A model generated the notes under the pieces. That model did not search any database, was not told the origin of the DNA, and saw only the letters and a program-made list of their open reading frames with translations. From Danio rerio (taxonomy: Eukaryota; Chordata; Actinopteri; Cypriniformes; Danionidae): a stretch of 64,000 bases of DNA. The stretch spans positions 9,411,501 through 9,475,500 of the forward strand of contig NC_133188.1 of assembly GCF_049306965.1 (NCBI RefSeq). The letters are read 5' to 3'. Of this stretch, positions 1 to 11,765 are shown one piece after another; the stretch's first letter is position 1, and each line of letters starts with the position of its first letter. The position numbers and the translations under genes are program-made.

Positions 1-58
1 TCGCATAGATAAAATTTCGGGCGCATAAGTGACCGAAATGGTCGCAATTTCGAGCCCT
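1..58. mobile_element. Right end of a hAT-like element, cut by window edge
   Basis: The sequence ends in GAGCCCTG just before unit sequence shared with unit 2 resumes. A related left end (CAAGGCTC) sits at the equivalent place in unit 3 at 56073, while unit 2 has neither. This fits one end of a non-autonomous DNA transposon. The family is inferred only from the terminal bases. Confidence 0.3.
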
Positions 59-735
59 GCTGTTGATTTAACTAAAAATGTTGACAATAATTATTCTTTA
101 GTTGCTGTAATATTACTGTGTTTAAAAATCTGATGATACAAAATCAAATGTCACTAAGGTTATCACAATTTCGAGTTTATTTCCATATTTGTATGCGGCC
201 GTTCCTCCTGAAATATTACAGTGTGTATGTAGCCTAAATACAGTATAATCAGATTAATGGGTTAACACCAGGGCTTGACATTAACACCCACCAACCGCAG
301 GTAGACTTCGGCTGTGGCGGATTAGACAGCCACTCCCACTATCCGCTTTGGCTAGTCGAAAATCATTTTTAAATTGTATTTTTTTTAAAAGCAGGGTTCG
401 ACAATAAGGATGAACCTCTAGAAATGAGAAGCAGCCCGACAAAAACAACTGTGTTCACGCAAGCAAAAGAAAGCAGATGAATACAGAATGTTATGTGATG
501 CACGCAAGTTTTAAAAAGCGTGCACGCTCTCATTTCCATGCGTGAAGCAACCTTGACTGGAAACACAATGCTGCGATCGGTTCTGTTTGAAATAGACTAG
601 ACAAGAAGTGATACACATCCACCATTTTCAAGAGCTCGAGATTTTTAAAAAAGAAGGTATTTTATGTATGCAGCAGCAGTTGCAGCTTTAGCTTTAAACA
701 ATCTTTAAACAGATTATTAATGGGGCTAACGTTAA

Positions 736-1844
736 AGGGCCATGAAACCCCTTCGTTTCAGCAGTGTGTTTTCACACCTCTACTTTGGAAAAAGTCAGAA
801 AAGTGGGCGTGTCCAGCTCTGTTTAGGGGGGAGTGTCGGAGGAAGAAAAGAGGCTTGGTGTGGGAGTGTCTATTTTGGCGCGCTGAATTTCAGAGTCAAA
901 ACACACAACCACAGCGAACAATGTGACTGTGTTTACACGGACATCTGTAGTCGAATTATTTGCCAAATTATTAAATGGTGGACTTTAACTGCAGTTTGGC
1001 TCTTTCATTCAGGGAATTCATTCATGTCCCTCCCGACAAACGTGATATTTGATTCGAGGAGCTGCTCTAAGCGTGTATTTTTCAAGCAATGTTTGATACT
1101 GCACGGCGAATGAGAGAAAAAAAAACAGCATTTCCCGGAAACTTAGATGCACACGACAGGTAGTGTCAGAAAGCCAAAGAGCACTGGTCGCTCACTTACC
1201 AAATCTGTAGAGACGGGACAATCACCAGCAACTAGAGCCGCGTCTTTATTTAGAGGAGACCACAAGCGAATCCGGATCTCTGCGTTTGCAGATGAGAACA
1301 GCTCTCAGGTAAACAATAATCCTCCTTAGACACGTAAGTTATTGTTGTCGCGCGTCGCATACACCGTTAATCCACAAGTGACGCCAGCTGAGCTCTCACA
1401 GAGAGAAAATGAAAACAAAACTTAACTGCAGCAAACTATAAAACCAACACTTCACGCTTGTTTTGCCAATACAACGTGGCGTCTCTGCCGTCTACACTCT
1501 GACAGTAATGAATATAATATATAAGTTGCACAATAGAGCGCGCTGATGGGTTTGAACCAAGCCTTACTCATGCATTAATGCAACACACTGTAAGACGTAA
1601 TAAGACACACTCTGGCACAGACGCCCAGTCTGCACGCTTGAATACAACGCTATTATGTCATGACCGTGACGCAGCTTCAAAAATTAGTTTCAAACAGGAA
1701 GTACGAATTTGCTTGAAATAACGCAAAAACAACCAATTTACACTTTTAGTGAAATATAGGTGTCCTAATAGTGTTTTTAGCAGTGTGGGACACATATACG
1801 ACTGTCAACAGCTCAAAAAATGTGTTTTGGTGTTTCGTGACCCT
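736..1844. mobile_element. Kolobok-like non-autonomous transposon
   Basis: The element is flanked on both sides by TTAA (732-735 and 1845-1848). Its inverted ends are AGGGCCATGAAAC on the left and, read from the right, AGGGTCACGAAAC. Units 2 and 3 have uninterrupted sequence here with a single GTTAA, so they supply the empty site. A TTAA target with such ends fits Kolobok or piggyBac. There is no long ORF. A relative lies beside the protease Ser exon in units 1/2 and 2/3, ending at 29632 and 55563. Confidence 0.65.
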
Positions 1845-2005
1845 TTAACTGTGTGCGTTTGATCATCCTTTCATTATTGCACACGGTATGTTTTTCACCT
1901 GCTTTCGTTTTGTTAAAATGATTTAATTATCATTCTTTTCAGTAACATTGATTAAACAGATTAACTTTTATGCAAAGTTTACTGCTGATCTGAGACCTTT
2001 AGCTA

Positions 2006-4479
2006 CACTGTAAAAAATTGCTGTTAAAAAACGGTCAGATTCTACGGTAAAATAATGTTTTTTCACTAAAACAGTAATATTCTGTTAAAAACAGTGCATT
2101 CTGGGTAACATTTTTGTTTTCGAGAAAGTAACCAACTGCAGAAAACTGTGAGCGAACAGAGTTCAGATTCGATGTTTTGAAGTCTGTGTTTGAAATCACG
2201 CTTTGTGTCCTTGTTCACTATTTCATACACTAGTTAACTAATATAGTTCACCTGACAGAGTTAATGAACACTAATGAGTGAATTCAGACACTGATGAACA
2301 CCTGCTGTTAATAATCACAATTACTGAAGAAAATAAACAAGAAACACAAACAGTGACTTGAGTTACAACATTAAATAAAATCAAATAAAATAAAACAGCT
2401 TCAGTCTCAGCAGAGGATCATTAAACAACTCCACAAACAACAGCAGACACACTTATTACTGACTGATTTGACTTCCATACTATTCTCATTGAGATCCAAC
2501 AGAAATTAAGGTGTTTTTCGTGTCACCGTAATGGAGTGAGGGGCTGGTTTAGTTGGGCTCTTCACCCTTAAACTTATTAATTCAGACTCTCCAATTACTA
2601 TAATAAGGAGTTAACAAAATGCTTGTATTATAGCAATCAAGTTGGAAAGTCAATAAATAGAGAAATCTATTTGTCTGAAATTAGTTCTGATAAATGTTTT
2701 GTTATAAATCTGGAAGAAGGGCCTCATGCAATAGATTTTATGCTTAGTTGCAGGTATTAATTTAATTAATGAGAAGTGGAAACAGAAAAGATACCTCCGA
2801 AATTACTTAACAGTTAAGAAATAACATACAAAAACAGTTCAGTTATGACACATACAAACTCAGACCTCATAAATCTGACCTTGTATCTCAACAATGGTAA
2901 CATCTCAAATGTTTCATGCTGCAATGCATGCTGGGAGTGGCACGGTACAAATATCCCAGCATGCATTGTGGTATAAATAAATGTTGTATAATGGTCTAAC
3001 AGTTTTCTTTTTTTGTGTTTGATTCTGCTGTTGTTTATGTTTAGACTTTCAGTTGCCTGTTTGTGAGTTAAACTGTTAATTTTGTTAGTTGTCACCATTA
3101 TTGAGGTTCATAAGCTGATTATTGATGTCTCTTTGAGTGCGATTTACACCATAGAGCAGTGTTATTGTCCAAGATATTCTTAAAAACTTCCAGAAATCAT
3201 TGCCATATATAGATATATAATATAAAACAATAGATTTAACATTGAATAGGAGCAGTAAATTTTCTTATACTAAATGAGAACAGACTCTGCCATTTAATAG
3301 CAACATGAACATCACCAGATCTTATTTAGGTTTTTGGCTGGCTTGCCTCAACAAAGGAGCTTTTTAAACAAAGTTCTTAACAATTGCAGCAGCCAAGATA
3401 TATAAATGTTAAAAATGACAGGGCTAAGAGCCCAACTAAAGCAAACTCTGTTCTCCATGATGGTGACGTAAAACGTTAACTTTTTCCTAAGAAGAACTTT
3501 AGTAGATGTTATACAAAAATACATGTAGTAAGTAATAAGTGAAGCTGGTGATGATGTTTGTAGAGTTGTTTAATCATCCGCTGATCATTTAAATGATTAA
3601 ATCATTTGTTGTTCTTCAGGTTATTTCATTATAAAGCTGTGACTAAAGTTTTGTATGTTCTGTTCTTGTTTTCTCCCTTCAGTATTTCTTCATTTATTCA
3701 TTGTTAATCCTCAATTATCATTTAATTAGTCAGTTAATTAATGAATTTACTTCAGCTTTGCTACATGTTTCTTGAACACTCAGTAGTGTGGACACTTCAA
3801 TAAAAACTGAAGTATATGCTCTGGGGTTTAAAGGGTTAAATGTGTGAGAGGTAAAAACACAGTGTAAAATGTATTTTAACAGTAATATACTGTTAATTTA
3901 AACTACGGAAGTAGACTGTAAAAAAAACAGTAGATTGCTGGCAACCACAGCTGCCAGTAGTTTACTGTTAAATAAAGGAAAAAAACAGTATTTTACTGTA
4001 AAACCTGAAGCTAATTTCTTCTGTGTGTCACCGTTGTGGAGGAGAGAAGAGCCAGTGTATGAGTTAAAGATGAACAGTGAACTGCTGATGTTGTTCTGCA
4101 TGTTTCTCTATTTAAAGATAGCGGCTGTTTAGTTGCTGATGCAGTCAGAATCTCTCTGGTAGTTCCAGATTTACATGTATGTGTGCTGTTGTGAAAAATA
4201 AGACATTAGAGTTAAACCGAACTTTTCTAATTAACTAAAATAAGTTATCATTATAAGTATACTTCTAAGCATGTATAGCACAATACTTCATAAACTCATT
4301 CAGCAGTTGACCAATTTGAGGCAGTTGCTTTCAGTGAGCAAAATGAGTTCCCTTGAGTATTGTGTAAATCAATGTAGTCCATGTATTTTTACAGCAACAT
4401 ACTGTAAAATAACAGTACATTGCTGGCAACTGCAGCTGCCAGTATTTTACTGTTTTTAACGGGACAATTTTTAACAGTG
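2006..4479. mobile_element. 2.5-kb TA-flanked DNA transposon without ORF
   Basis: The target dinucleotide TA flanks both ends (2004-2005 and 4480-4481). The ends are inverted: CACTGTAAAAAATTG on the left and CACTGTTAAAAATTG read from the right. Unit 3 has the empty site with one TA near 57388, and unit 2 is also empty. Internal ACTGTAAA/TTTACAGT-rich segments repeat, for example near 3915-4000 and 4390-4460. A TA target suggests the Tc1/mariner group, but no transposase is visible, so the family is uncertain. Confidence 0.6.
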
Positions 4480-5055
4480 TAGGACAGACTGCTTTGCATA
4501 GTTTTAGACAGGCTCCATGACAATCATTATTATTTAAGTTTTATTTAATAAAAAGTGTGTGCATATTATAACATATATTTTGCTGGTTTTTGAATTTTTC
4601 TAATTATAAAATTTTTAGAAAAAAAATTGGTACAACCTTAATGTTGAGCCCTGAAATAATAACCAATTACAATGCAACACCATGAAACCACTACCGCTCA
4701 TACTCATTTAGCAAAGTCATACACAACACATCTAAATCAAGTAATTTTGCAAATATATTTTCCCAAAAACAAAAGTGAAAATGGCGAGTGGCTAGTAAAG
4801 TTGAAAAACTACTAGCCATATAGGCTGGTGATCAAAAAAGTTAATGTAGAGCCATTAAAAACATTAAAATCATATTGACCTCACACTTTTAAAGTACTAA
4901 CCGTGATACATTTTTGATTCGTTAAGCTCAATTCTTAAATGAACAAAGTTCAAAAAGAAATTACTCATTTGATAGAGACATTTTACTAAAAATGTAAATT
5001 AATAAAATAAAATGAGTCCTTGCTCTTACCATATAAAACTATGACTCATTAAAAA

Positions 5056-6395
5056 TAGGAATGCACCGATACCATTTTTTATAAACGATTTGATTTCGAT
5101 CCCAAAATTCTGAGTGTCGACCAATACACATCCGATCCCGATACTGTGCCGGTTTTTCTTTTAAGCATAATATAGTTTCTATGGTGATATAAACTCAAAC
5201 AATATATCTTGCTTAGTAAAAATAAAAGACCTATAGGCAACTGTATATGACAGACGACACAATCTAACTGAAAACATGATGCTTGCTGTAAACCAGGCTA
5301 CATTATTTGAGCATTCGTAATGACACTGATCTGTTGTGGTCCAGCTTATGTTTCTTTTTAATAGTAAGATTTTTCTTTGAACTCTGCAACAGCCAACCAC
5401 TATTGACCCTAATCAAAACACAAACTGGTCTGTTAAATAAACTATTGATATAAATAAAATTACAGTCAAATATTCACAGTTTCAGAGTAACCTATATGAG
5501 GCTAAATAATTTTCTGTTAATGACAATCAATATTGTGCCTGTCAGTTTCACTTTTATTAATTTAATCAACAACTTTGACCACAATGAGCCAGGCTTACAA
5601 ACTATCCTAAAAGTATTCCCCTAGGAAGAATAAATTCAGTCGGATAATTCTACAGAGCGGCACACGTCACATCAGCCGGTGTGTGAATGAAGTGCTTGAT
5701 GCATTACTGAGACAGCGCACAGTCCTCCGCTATCTGCAGACACTTCCAATCCAAAACAGCAGTAAAAAGGGAAGAAATCAGTGCGTTAAGGATCTGTCCA
5801 ATGTATTATTGAGCCTTTTCTAGTTTTAAATTTCAGGTAGGCCTACTTTGTGTGTGAAGAGCAGGTAATAACCCACTCAGTGTTGCGAATGCGATCTGCT
5901 GATCTAACAGCTACATGATTTAGAAACAGAAATGAACTCGTCATTTCAGGTTGAAATGAACCAATATAATATATATTATATTATAATAAATTAATATAAT
6001 GTAATATAATAAATTTATATTTATTTAAATTAACAGGGACAAATAGTGTTGGAGAAAGTTTTTCATGTTGTCATGAACGTGACACGCAGTTTGAATTGTA
6101 AATAAACTGAGAATGATTGACAGGCACAGCGGAGGGAAGCGCGGAACTGAACATGAATTTAACCATGTGAATATTGATCTGTACTTCACATTAAACTATA
6201 GAATGGCTTCAAAACATTTGGGATACAGTAGGCCTACAAGACAACTTTCTACTGTCTTATAAAAGGCTACCTTTCTGGCTTTTGTTTGCTTATAAAATAC
6301 ACAGAATATAGAGCACCTGCAAGATGGGATTTGCAGTAAAAATATGCAGTATCGAACCAATATCCAATCCAAGTATCAGGATCGGTGCAGCCCTA
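5056..6395. mobile_element. hAT-like non-autonomous element, unit 1
   Basis: The ends are imperfect inverted repeats (TAGGAATGCACCGAT on the left; TAGGGCTGCACCGAT read from the right). In unit 2 the same element runs 31604-32758 with near-matching 8-bp flanks (AATAAAAA and ATTAAAAA), as expected of hAT. It lies just 3' of the duplicated protease exon. A second partial copy of its right end accompanies exon copy b at about 9377-9562. No transposase ORF is present. Confidence 0.55.
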
Positions 6396-6463
6396 ATTAA
6401 AAAATGTAATATCCCCAAAAGATTACACATGTTAACAGTACAACCTCAAAGCTCCATCTGTAC

Positions 6464-6650
6464 CTTAACATTGATTTTGATGGTGGCGATGTCTGCAGCC
6501 TGGTCTACATCCTGAACTGTGGCGCTGTAAGTCTCACCATTGGTCAGTTTGACACGAACACCACGCTTGTTGACCACATGGGCATTTGTCACTATCAGGC
6601 CATCACTACTTATTATAAAGCCAGAGCCATTCGAGATGGGTCCCTCACGG
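6464..6650 (-). pseudogene. HTRA2-like catalytic-His exon, copy a (unit 1)
   Basis: On the minus strand this encodes PISNGSGF, then IVTNAHVV with the catalytic His, then NGETY and [16 protein letters not shown] with the catalytic Asp, followed by a GTACAG splice donor below 6464. HTRA2 is a trimeric mitochondrial serine protease of the intermembrane space. Copy a matches copy b (9630-9822) up to the GRE codons and then diverges, so it lacks the HPFSGRE start and the clear acceptor of copy b. The GREVPIS stretch has decayed to LREGPIS. I judge it a truncated duplicate exon, though alternative splicing is not excluded. Its gene would continue left, outside the window. Confidence 0.6.
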
Positions 6651-7564
6651 AGAGAAATGTTGTACTTTGATAGTCATTGGCTGCTAATATGATTTCGCTA
6701 TTTAGAGTTTGCAAATAATTCATTTATGAAATTATATTATTAAGGGGAAAGTCTGAATCTGCGAATATAAAACCAACTTTACTTCTATAAAATATGCTGA
6801 TAATACAACAGTAAATACTGTACATCTATTTGTTTCTCAATATAGTATCGTTACTTTTAATACAAAATGTGTCACATGTTTAGTTGCTACCTAAATTAAA
6901 GATTTGTTTCCATTTTTATCAAACCATTTGGTAAGTTTTTTAAATCTTTGTTTATAATATTTTTGAGCAGATTGGGGTCTGTCATGGGTCAGACATTTTG
7001 TAATACAATATTTAGTATTGGGATACAGGCATTTGTCTATGTATTAAATGTCTTTTTCCCCATTTCATGTTGCCTAAATATTGTTTTGTATAAATAAATC
7101 CAGAGGATGAAACAAAATGCACAGCAACAACCAGAGTGAGCCAGAAGAAAGCAGCAGAAGTTATGACGAGAATGACAACCATGAACAACAGAGTGTTTTC
7201 CTTCTTTCACCAGCTAACTGAGAACTTGGATATTAGGTGAGACACTCTCAATAGTTGTGTCAGCATTCAGTCTGTTTTAGTTTATTAAGAATACCTAAAA
7301 CAAATTGTCTATTCTGTCCTGCAGTGAATCACCCCATCACAAATGCTACAATGTTTTCGTAAAACCTTGTTGGGGAAAAAATAAACAGGACATTCTGGTT
7401 AGTTATCTTTTAAACATGGTAGTGAGCTGGTTATGAGCAGGAGCCAGTTGCTCAGTACCAGCTGAAAACTAGCCCAACCCAGCTGCCATGCTTCAAAATA
7501 ACTAACCAGTATATGATTTATTTTTTTAAACAAGCTTCCTCTATGCTTATGTTAGTCTGTTTTC

Positions 7565-8065
7565 CTTATCCAGAGGTCTCCATAATCCTGGACTGGGCTA
7601 AATCCTGACCAGATGCTGTGGTGGTCATGGAGGAGTGGAGAGTGAGAGACTGATTCCTGAAAGACACACGTGATCGATGAGTTTCCGCATTGATCCAGTG
7701 GGCCAGCCTGACCACCTGCCGTTAACCTTTCAAGCCTCCGGTGCCTAGACTGCGGCTTTGCATAAGTTTGGCTAGAGGAGAACTGCTCGGGGCCAACTGA
7801 GCCTGGTTTCTCTCGAGCTTTTATTCTACACTTTTGTCAGTTGGTGAAGTTTGTTCCATGCCACTGTCACCACTGGCTCGCTCGGCTTTGATTGGTGGAT
7901 CGGTGGATTTGCTCTTCAGTGTTTGGACTTTCAGCAGTGACATTTACAACTTCAACTCTGAAAACTGGACTGAAGCAGCTTCAATTTACAAGAACTTCTA
8001 TGTTAAGCTGCTTTGACATCATTGATCTACATTGAAAAAGTGCAATAGAAATAAAGATGAATTGC
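7565..8065 (+). mobile_element. 3' end of an L2/CR1-like LINE, 5'-truncated (unit 1)
   Basis: The sequence contains the 3' untranslated part typical of fish L2-like LINEs, ending in AAGCTGCTTTGACATCATTG and an AATAAAGATGAATTG tail. A stretch around GTGGTGGTCATGGAGGAGTG is echoed in the 3' region of the longer LINE in unit 3 (about 60885). The coding part is absent. The 60-codon ORF within it is not a gene. Confidence 0.55.
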
Positions 8066-8790
8066 ATTTGAACATGTGAATTCAGACATTGTTGAGCATT
8101 TGACACCAGAATTTGTAATATTTTAAAGTTGGGTTGTTTCTGATTCGGCTAATGGTTACAAATATTTATTTTTCCAACAATCTGCAATTCAGACGTTTAA
8201 ATTATTATTGTACGTATTATTGTATGTTGTGCTTTGTGTGATTTATTAATTTTTAATCTGTTGATTTTAATGCTTAATGTAATTTTCATACATTTTCCTT
8301 AAATGCTTTAAGCATCATCAATGTTTTAAAGAATGGAATATTTTATAATTGTGTCTGGTTTAATGTCAGTAGTACTAAGTACAATTGTTTTTATTCTCTC
8401 TCAACAATATGCAGGTCAGACACTTAAATTAGTTTTGTACATGTATGTTCATGTGCTTTGTCGTTTTCAATGTTTTTTTCTTAAAATAAGATCATTTGAA
8501 TGTTTGAAATGTAGTGTTTTTACACTGTTTTCTTAAATGTTTTAAGCATCTCCAATGTTTTAAATAAAGAGTGTTTATTTTGTTAATATTTTGTAATCGT
8601 GTCTTTTTTATGTCAATAGTACTAAAATAATATTCATAAAATTACGTTATAAAATATATAGGACAAAATTAAAAGGTTTAGAGTAGGTAACTGTTTACTT
8701 AGCTTTTACAGTAATTAACCATTTTTAGACACTATGGTAACATACTGTAAACTGATTTACGGTTGTATACTGTAAATCTCAAATACAGTA

Positions 8791-8819
8791 ACTTATTCGC
8801 AACAGTGTTGCCAGTAAGT
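8791..8819. repeat. 29-bp palindrome, unit 1 (perfect in unit 2)
   Basis: The two arms around GCAACAGTGTTGC form an inverted repeat with one mismatch. The copy in unit 2 (35157-35185) is nearly perfect. It sits in a short ACTGTAAA/TTTACAGT-rich tract resembling the interior of the TA-flanked element at 2006-4479, so it is probably the relic of a related element. Confidence 0.4.
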
Positions 8820-8850
8820 TAGTGTAAAAACCCTTTGAAATGTCTAAAAC

Positions 8851-9366
8851 CTGGTTTATACTTCTGCATCAAGTGACCGGCGTAACCAACGGCGCATGCA
8901 ACACGCGTAGCTGTGCATTTATACCTCTGCGCGCTGTCTCTGTTGTTAATGTGTTAATGTGTTAATGTGTCTCTGTGTCGAGTTTCTTCGCCTGTGTTTT
9001 GTTCTTTCTGAACGCTTCCGGGATGTACAAGTGGCTCAAACTCGCTCATTTTGAGGCAGGAACCGGCGGACGTGCAACAACTTTAACTATGAGGTAAACA
9101 CAAAACAAAACTTTCCATCAGGAGCTCCTTCGCGGGACTCCACACTTGTAAACAATCGCTCCATTGGGCTTGCGCCGCTCTCAGTCCCGCCCAGACTCGT
9201 CAGCACTACCAAGCTGACCAATCAAAGAGCTTGCGCTACGTGTCGTTGCGACGTGTAGTTACATTTTTTGAGAAGTGCACGTCAGCAACGCCGATGGCCA
9301 CGGCGTAGGGCTATGCGTCAGCGCCGTAGCATACGCGTGCGCTTGACGCAGAAGTATAAATCAGCC
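8851..9366. mobile_element. MITE with inverted ends (unit 1)
   Basis: The left end CTGGTTTATACTTCTGC and the right end read inversely, GGCTGATTTATACTTCTGC, are inverted repeats enclosing a GC- and CpG-richer interior. The unit 2 copy is 35217-35723. A three-fold 8-mer GTTAATGT repeat lies near 8944-8968. No target-site duplication could be fixed, so the superfamily is open. Confidence 0.5.
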
Positions 9367-9629
9367 TTAACAGTGTACAAGACAACTTTCTACTGTCTTA
9401 TAAAAGGCTACCTTTCTGGCTTTTGTTTATAAATTACACAGAATATAGAGCACGAGCAAAATGGGATTTGGATGGGTACCAGCTGGCTGATAACCGATCC
9501 AGCAAAAATATGCAGTATTGAACCGATATCCAATCCAAGTATTAAGATCGATGCATCCCTAATTAAAAAATTAAATGACCCAAAAAGATTACATATGTTA
9601 ACAGTACAACCTCAAAGCTCCATCTGTAC

Positions 9630-9822
9630 CTTAACATTGATTTTGATGGTGGCGATGTCTGCAGCCTGGTCTACATCCTGAACTGTGGCGTTGTAAGTCT
9701 CACCATTGGTCAGTTTGACACGAACACCATGCTTGTTGACCACATGGGCATTTGTCACTATCAGGCCATCCCTAAAGCCAGAGCCATTCGAGATGGGAAC
9801 CTCACGGCCAGAAAAGGGGTGT
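9630..9822 (-). CDS. HTRA2-like protease exon with catalytic His and Asp, copy b (gene A, partial)
   Basis: The minus-strand exon has a good acceptor (CTTTCTTTTCAG above 9822) and a GTACAG donor below 9630. It encodes [16 protein letters not shown], then [11 protein letters not shown] (catalytic His), then [14 protein letters not shown] and [11 protein letters not shown] (catalytic Asp), closely matching vertebrate HTRA2. Relative to the unit 2 copy (35991-36192, 202 nt) it lacks nine nucleotides in frame, removing three residues after GSGF, next to the His loop. The following exons with the Ser and PDZ parts lie left of the window. The first exons upstream (mitochondrial presequence, IAP-binding motif) were not found. 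Activity is doubtful because of the loop deletion. Confidence 0.75.
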
Positions 9823-10771
9823 CTGAAAAGAAAGAGTGTAAAATTAGTCACAATTCCCAAACACAACTGAAACTAAAACCATCTGGTCATCTTAAAATAG
9901 AAACAAGTGATCCAAAAAGTCTCTATAGAGAAAATCAACATAAAACACCCTGCTGAAAAAAACAATCCTGTTGTGCGCGCGCATGTAAAGGTAACTGGGT
10001 GAACAAGTCAAACAAAGTATATACACAAGAGAACATAAAAATATACAACAATTCAAAAAAATGAAGCAAGAATAATAAAGATTTAAATAAAACATATAAT
10101 AGATAGATAGTACAATAATAATAATGATAGTAATAATGTCAGTGAAAATGACAACAGCATTATTAATAACAACAACAACTACAACTACCACTTATGATTA
10201 CTTAACATTCAGAAATTAAACTGAATTAACAAAAAATATTGTAAATATATGTGTAGTGTTAAAACATTGTTGGGTTTTACAACCCTGCGAAATGTGAGAA
10301 TGTTTTAACAATAGAAATGATAAAAAAGTAAAGAATTCGGTTAACTTGATTGTTTTTATAAATGTAAGTGAGTTGAACATAAAACAGTCAAGTTGCCCCC
10401 AATAAACTTAAGAATTGAGTTGCTTCAACACGTTAAATAAGTATTTTATAAATGTCTGATAACAATAATTTTGTTAATAATAATGACATTTGGGGAAAAG
10501 GGTTTGGTTCTATTTTTATAGTAATTAAATGTTTATAATTTAAAATGTTTATAATAATTAGATGTTTTGCCGCCTTGTTTTTGAGTTGTGCAATGCAAAA
10601 AGACCCTCTTATAGCAAGATTAGGGAAGCACTGAAATGAAGCTTGTTGATTGAAACGGAAAATTCTAGATGCATTTGGCTGAAAACTGACACTGAAAAGG
10701 CTTTTTAATAATTGGAAATTATTTTAATAAATAAAAAAATTATAGTTTTATATCAAATGATAAAGTAATTT
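9823..10771. other. AT-rich intronic or intergenic stretch, nothing recognised
   Basis: Low-complexity AT-rich DNA with short AAT, TAGA and AAC runs (for example 10100-10190). It is conserved in unit 2 (36193-37140). I see no coding exon or element ends. The leader exon of the HTRA2-like gene would be expected to the right of here but could not be identified. Confidence 0.5.
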
Positions 10772-11141
10772 GGCGACGCAGTAGGTAGTGCTGTCACCAC
10801 ACAGCAAGAAAGTTGCTGGTTCGAGCCTCGGCTGAGTCAGTTGGCATTTCTGTGTGGAGTTTGCATGTTCTCCCTGCGTTCGCGTGGGTTTTCTCCGAGT
10901 GCTATAGTTTCCCCCACAGTCCAAAGACATGCGGTACAGGTGAATTGGGTAGGCTAAATTGTCCGTAGTGTATGAGTGTGAATGAGTATGTATGTATGTT
11001 TCCCAGAGATGGGTTGCAGCTGGGAGGGCATCCGCTGCGTAAAAACATATGCTGGATAAGTTGGCGGTTCATTCCGCTGTGGTGACCCCAGATTAATAAA
11101 AGGACTGAGCCGAAAAGAAAATAAACGAATGAATGAATAAA
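10772..11141 (+). mobile_element. DANA-type SINE (unit 1)
   Basis: The tRNA-derived head has a B-box-like GGTTCGAGCC at 10818-10827. It is followed by the conserved body (GTGTGGAGTTTGCATGTTCT, CCACAGTCCAAAGACATGCG, GGATAAGTTGGCGGTTCATT) and a GAATGAATGAATAA tail. I recognise this as the DANA SINE family of Danio genomes, transcribed by RNA polymerase III and mobilised by LINE enzymes. It is the best single indicator of the organism. Confidence 0.9.
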
Positions 11142-11214
11142 GTATTTTTGTGAGGCTTTTAAATTAAACTCAATAACTTAAATTAACAGTGAAATTAATA
11201 GTAAAAATAAAAAT

Positions 11215-11460
11215 GATTCCATCATTTACTCACCCTCTGCATATTTGAAATCGTTATGAGTTTCTTTCTTCTGTTAAACACAAAAGAAGACATTTTCAAT
11301 AATGCTGAAAACCTCTAGCTATTGACTTCTATTGCAGGAAAAATAACTACTATGGAAGTCAATGTTCAGGTTTTCAGCATTATTAAAAATATCTTCTTTT
11401 GTGTTCAACAGAGTCAAAATAAACTCATCAGAAATGATGACAGAAGTTTCCTTTTTGGGT
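11215..11460. mobile_element. Foldback MITE (unit 1)
   Basis: The two halves are inverted repeats. ACACAAAAGAAGACATTTTC, AATAATGCTGAAAACCT and GACTTCTATTGCAGG on the left are mirrored by ATGGAAGTCAATG, AGGTTTTCAGCATTATT and ATCTTCTTTTGTGTT on the right. The unit 2 copy is about 37571-37818. It would form a long hairpin. The family was not determined. Confidence 0.55.
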
Positions 11461-11765
11461 AAACCACACAACTACTTGCAAATATGCTCATGTTACATTC
11501 CCTCGAGTTAGACAGTTCAGTTTATTCTTCTTTTTTTTTAAAGAGCCTCTATTATGGGTTTTTGAGAATGACCTTCCATGTATTGTGTAACACAGCTCTA
11601 AGTGAAGTGAATTATTCAGCTAAGACTTAAATCTGCAAGTGCGCAGTGTTTAAAACTGTTGCTTCATTTATAAAAGAGTCAACTCACAGTGCTTCAAATG
11701 AATTGTCTTGATAACGAGTCTTTAGCCGTGCCGGCGTGACCAGGAAATGGAACTTAAGCCCCGCT

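Larger units (their letters stand above)
269..4653. mobile_element. TIR element (CAGGGCTTGACATTAA type) holding two nested insertions
   Basis: The left end reads CAGGGCTTGACATTAA and the right end, on the other strand, reads CAGGGCTCAACATTAA, so the ends are inverted repeats. The unit 2 equivalent, 30343-31199, is only about 860 bp. The excess here is explained by nested elements at 736-1844 and 2006-4479. I could not find a matching target-site duplication. The ends resemble hAT-type termini, but this is inference. No intact ORF is present. Confidence 0.4.

Noticed and set aside
720-1113. Overlapping plus-strand ORFs at the left of unit 1
   Set aside because: They lie across the end and interior of a Kolobok-like insertion with no transposase motifs.
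7834-8016. 60-codon ORF (MSVGEVCSMPLSPLARS) conserved in unit 2
   Set aside because: It falls inside the 3' untranslated region of an L2/CR1-like LINE.
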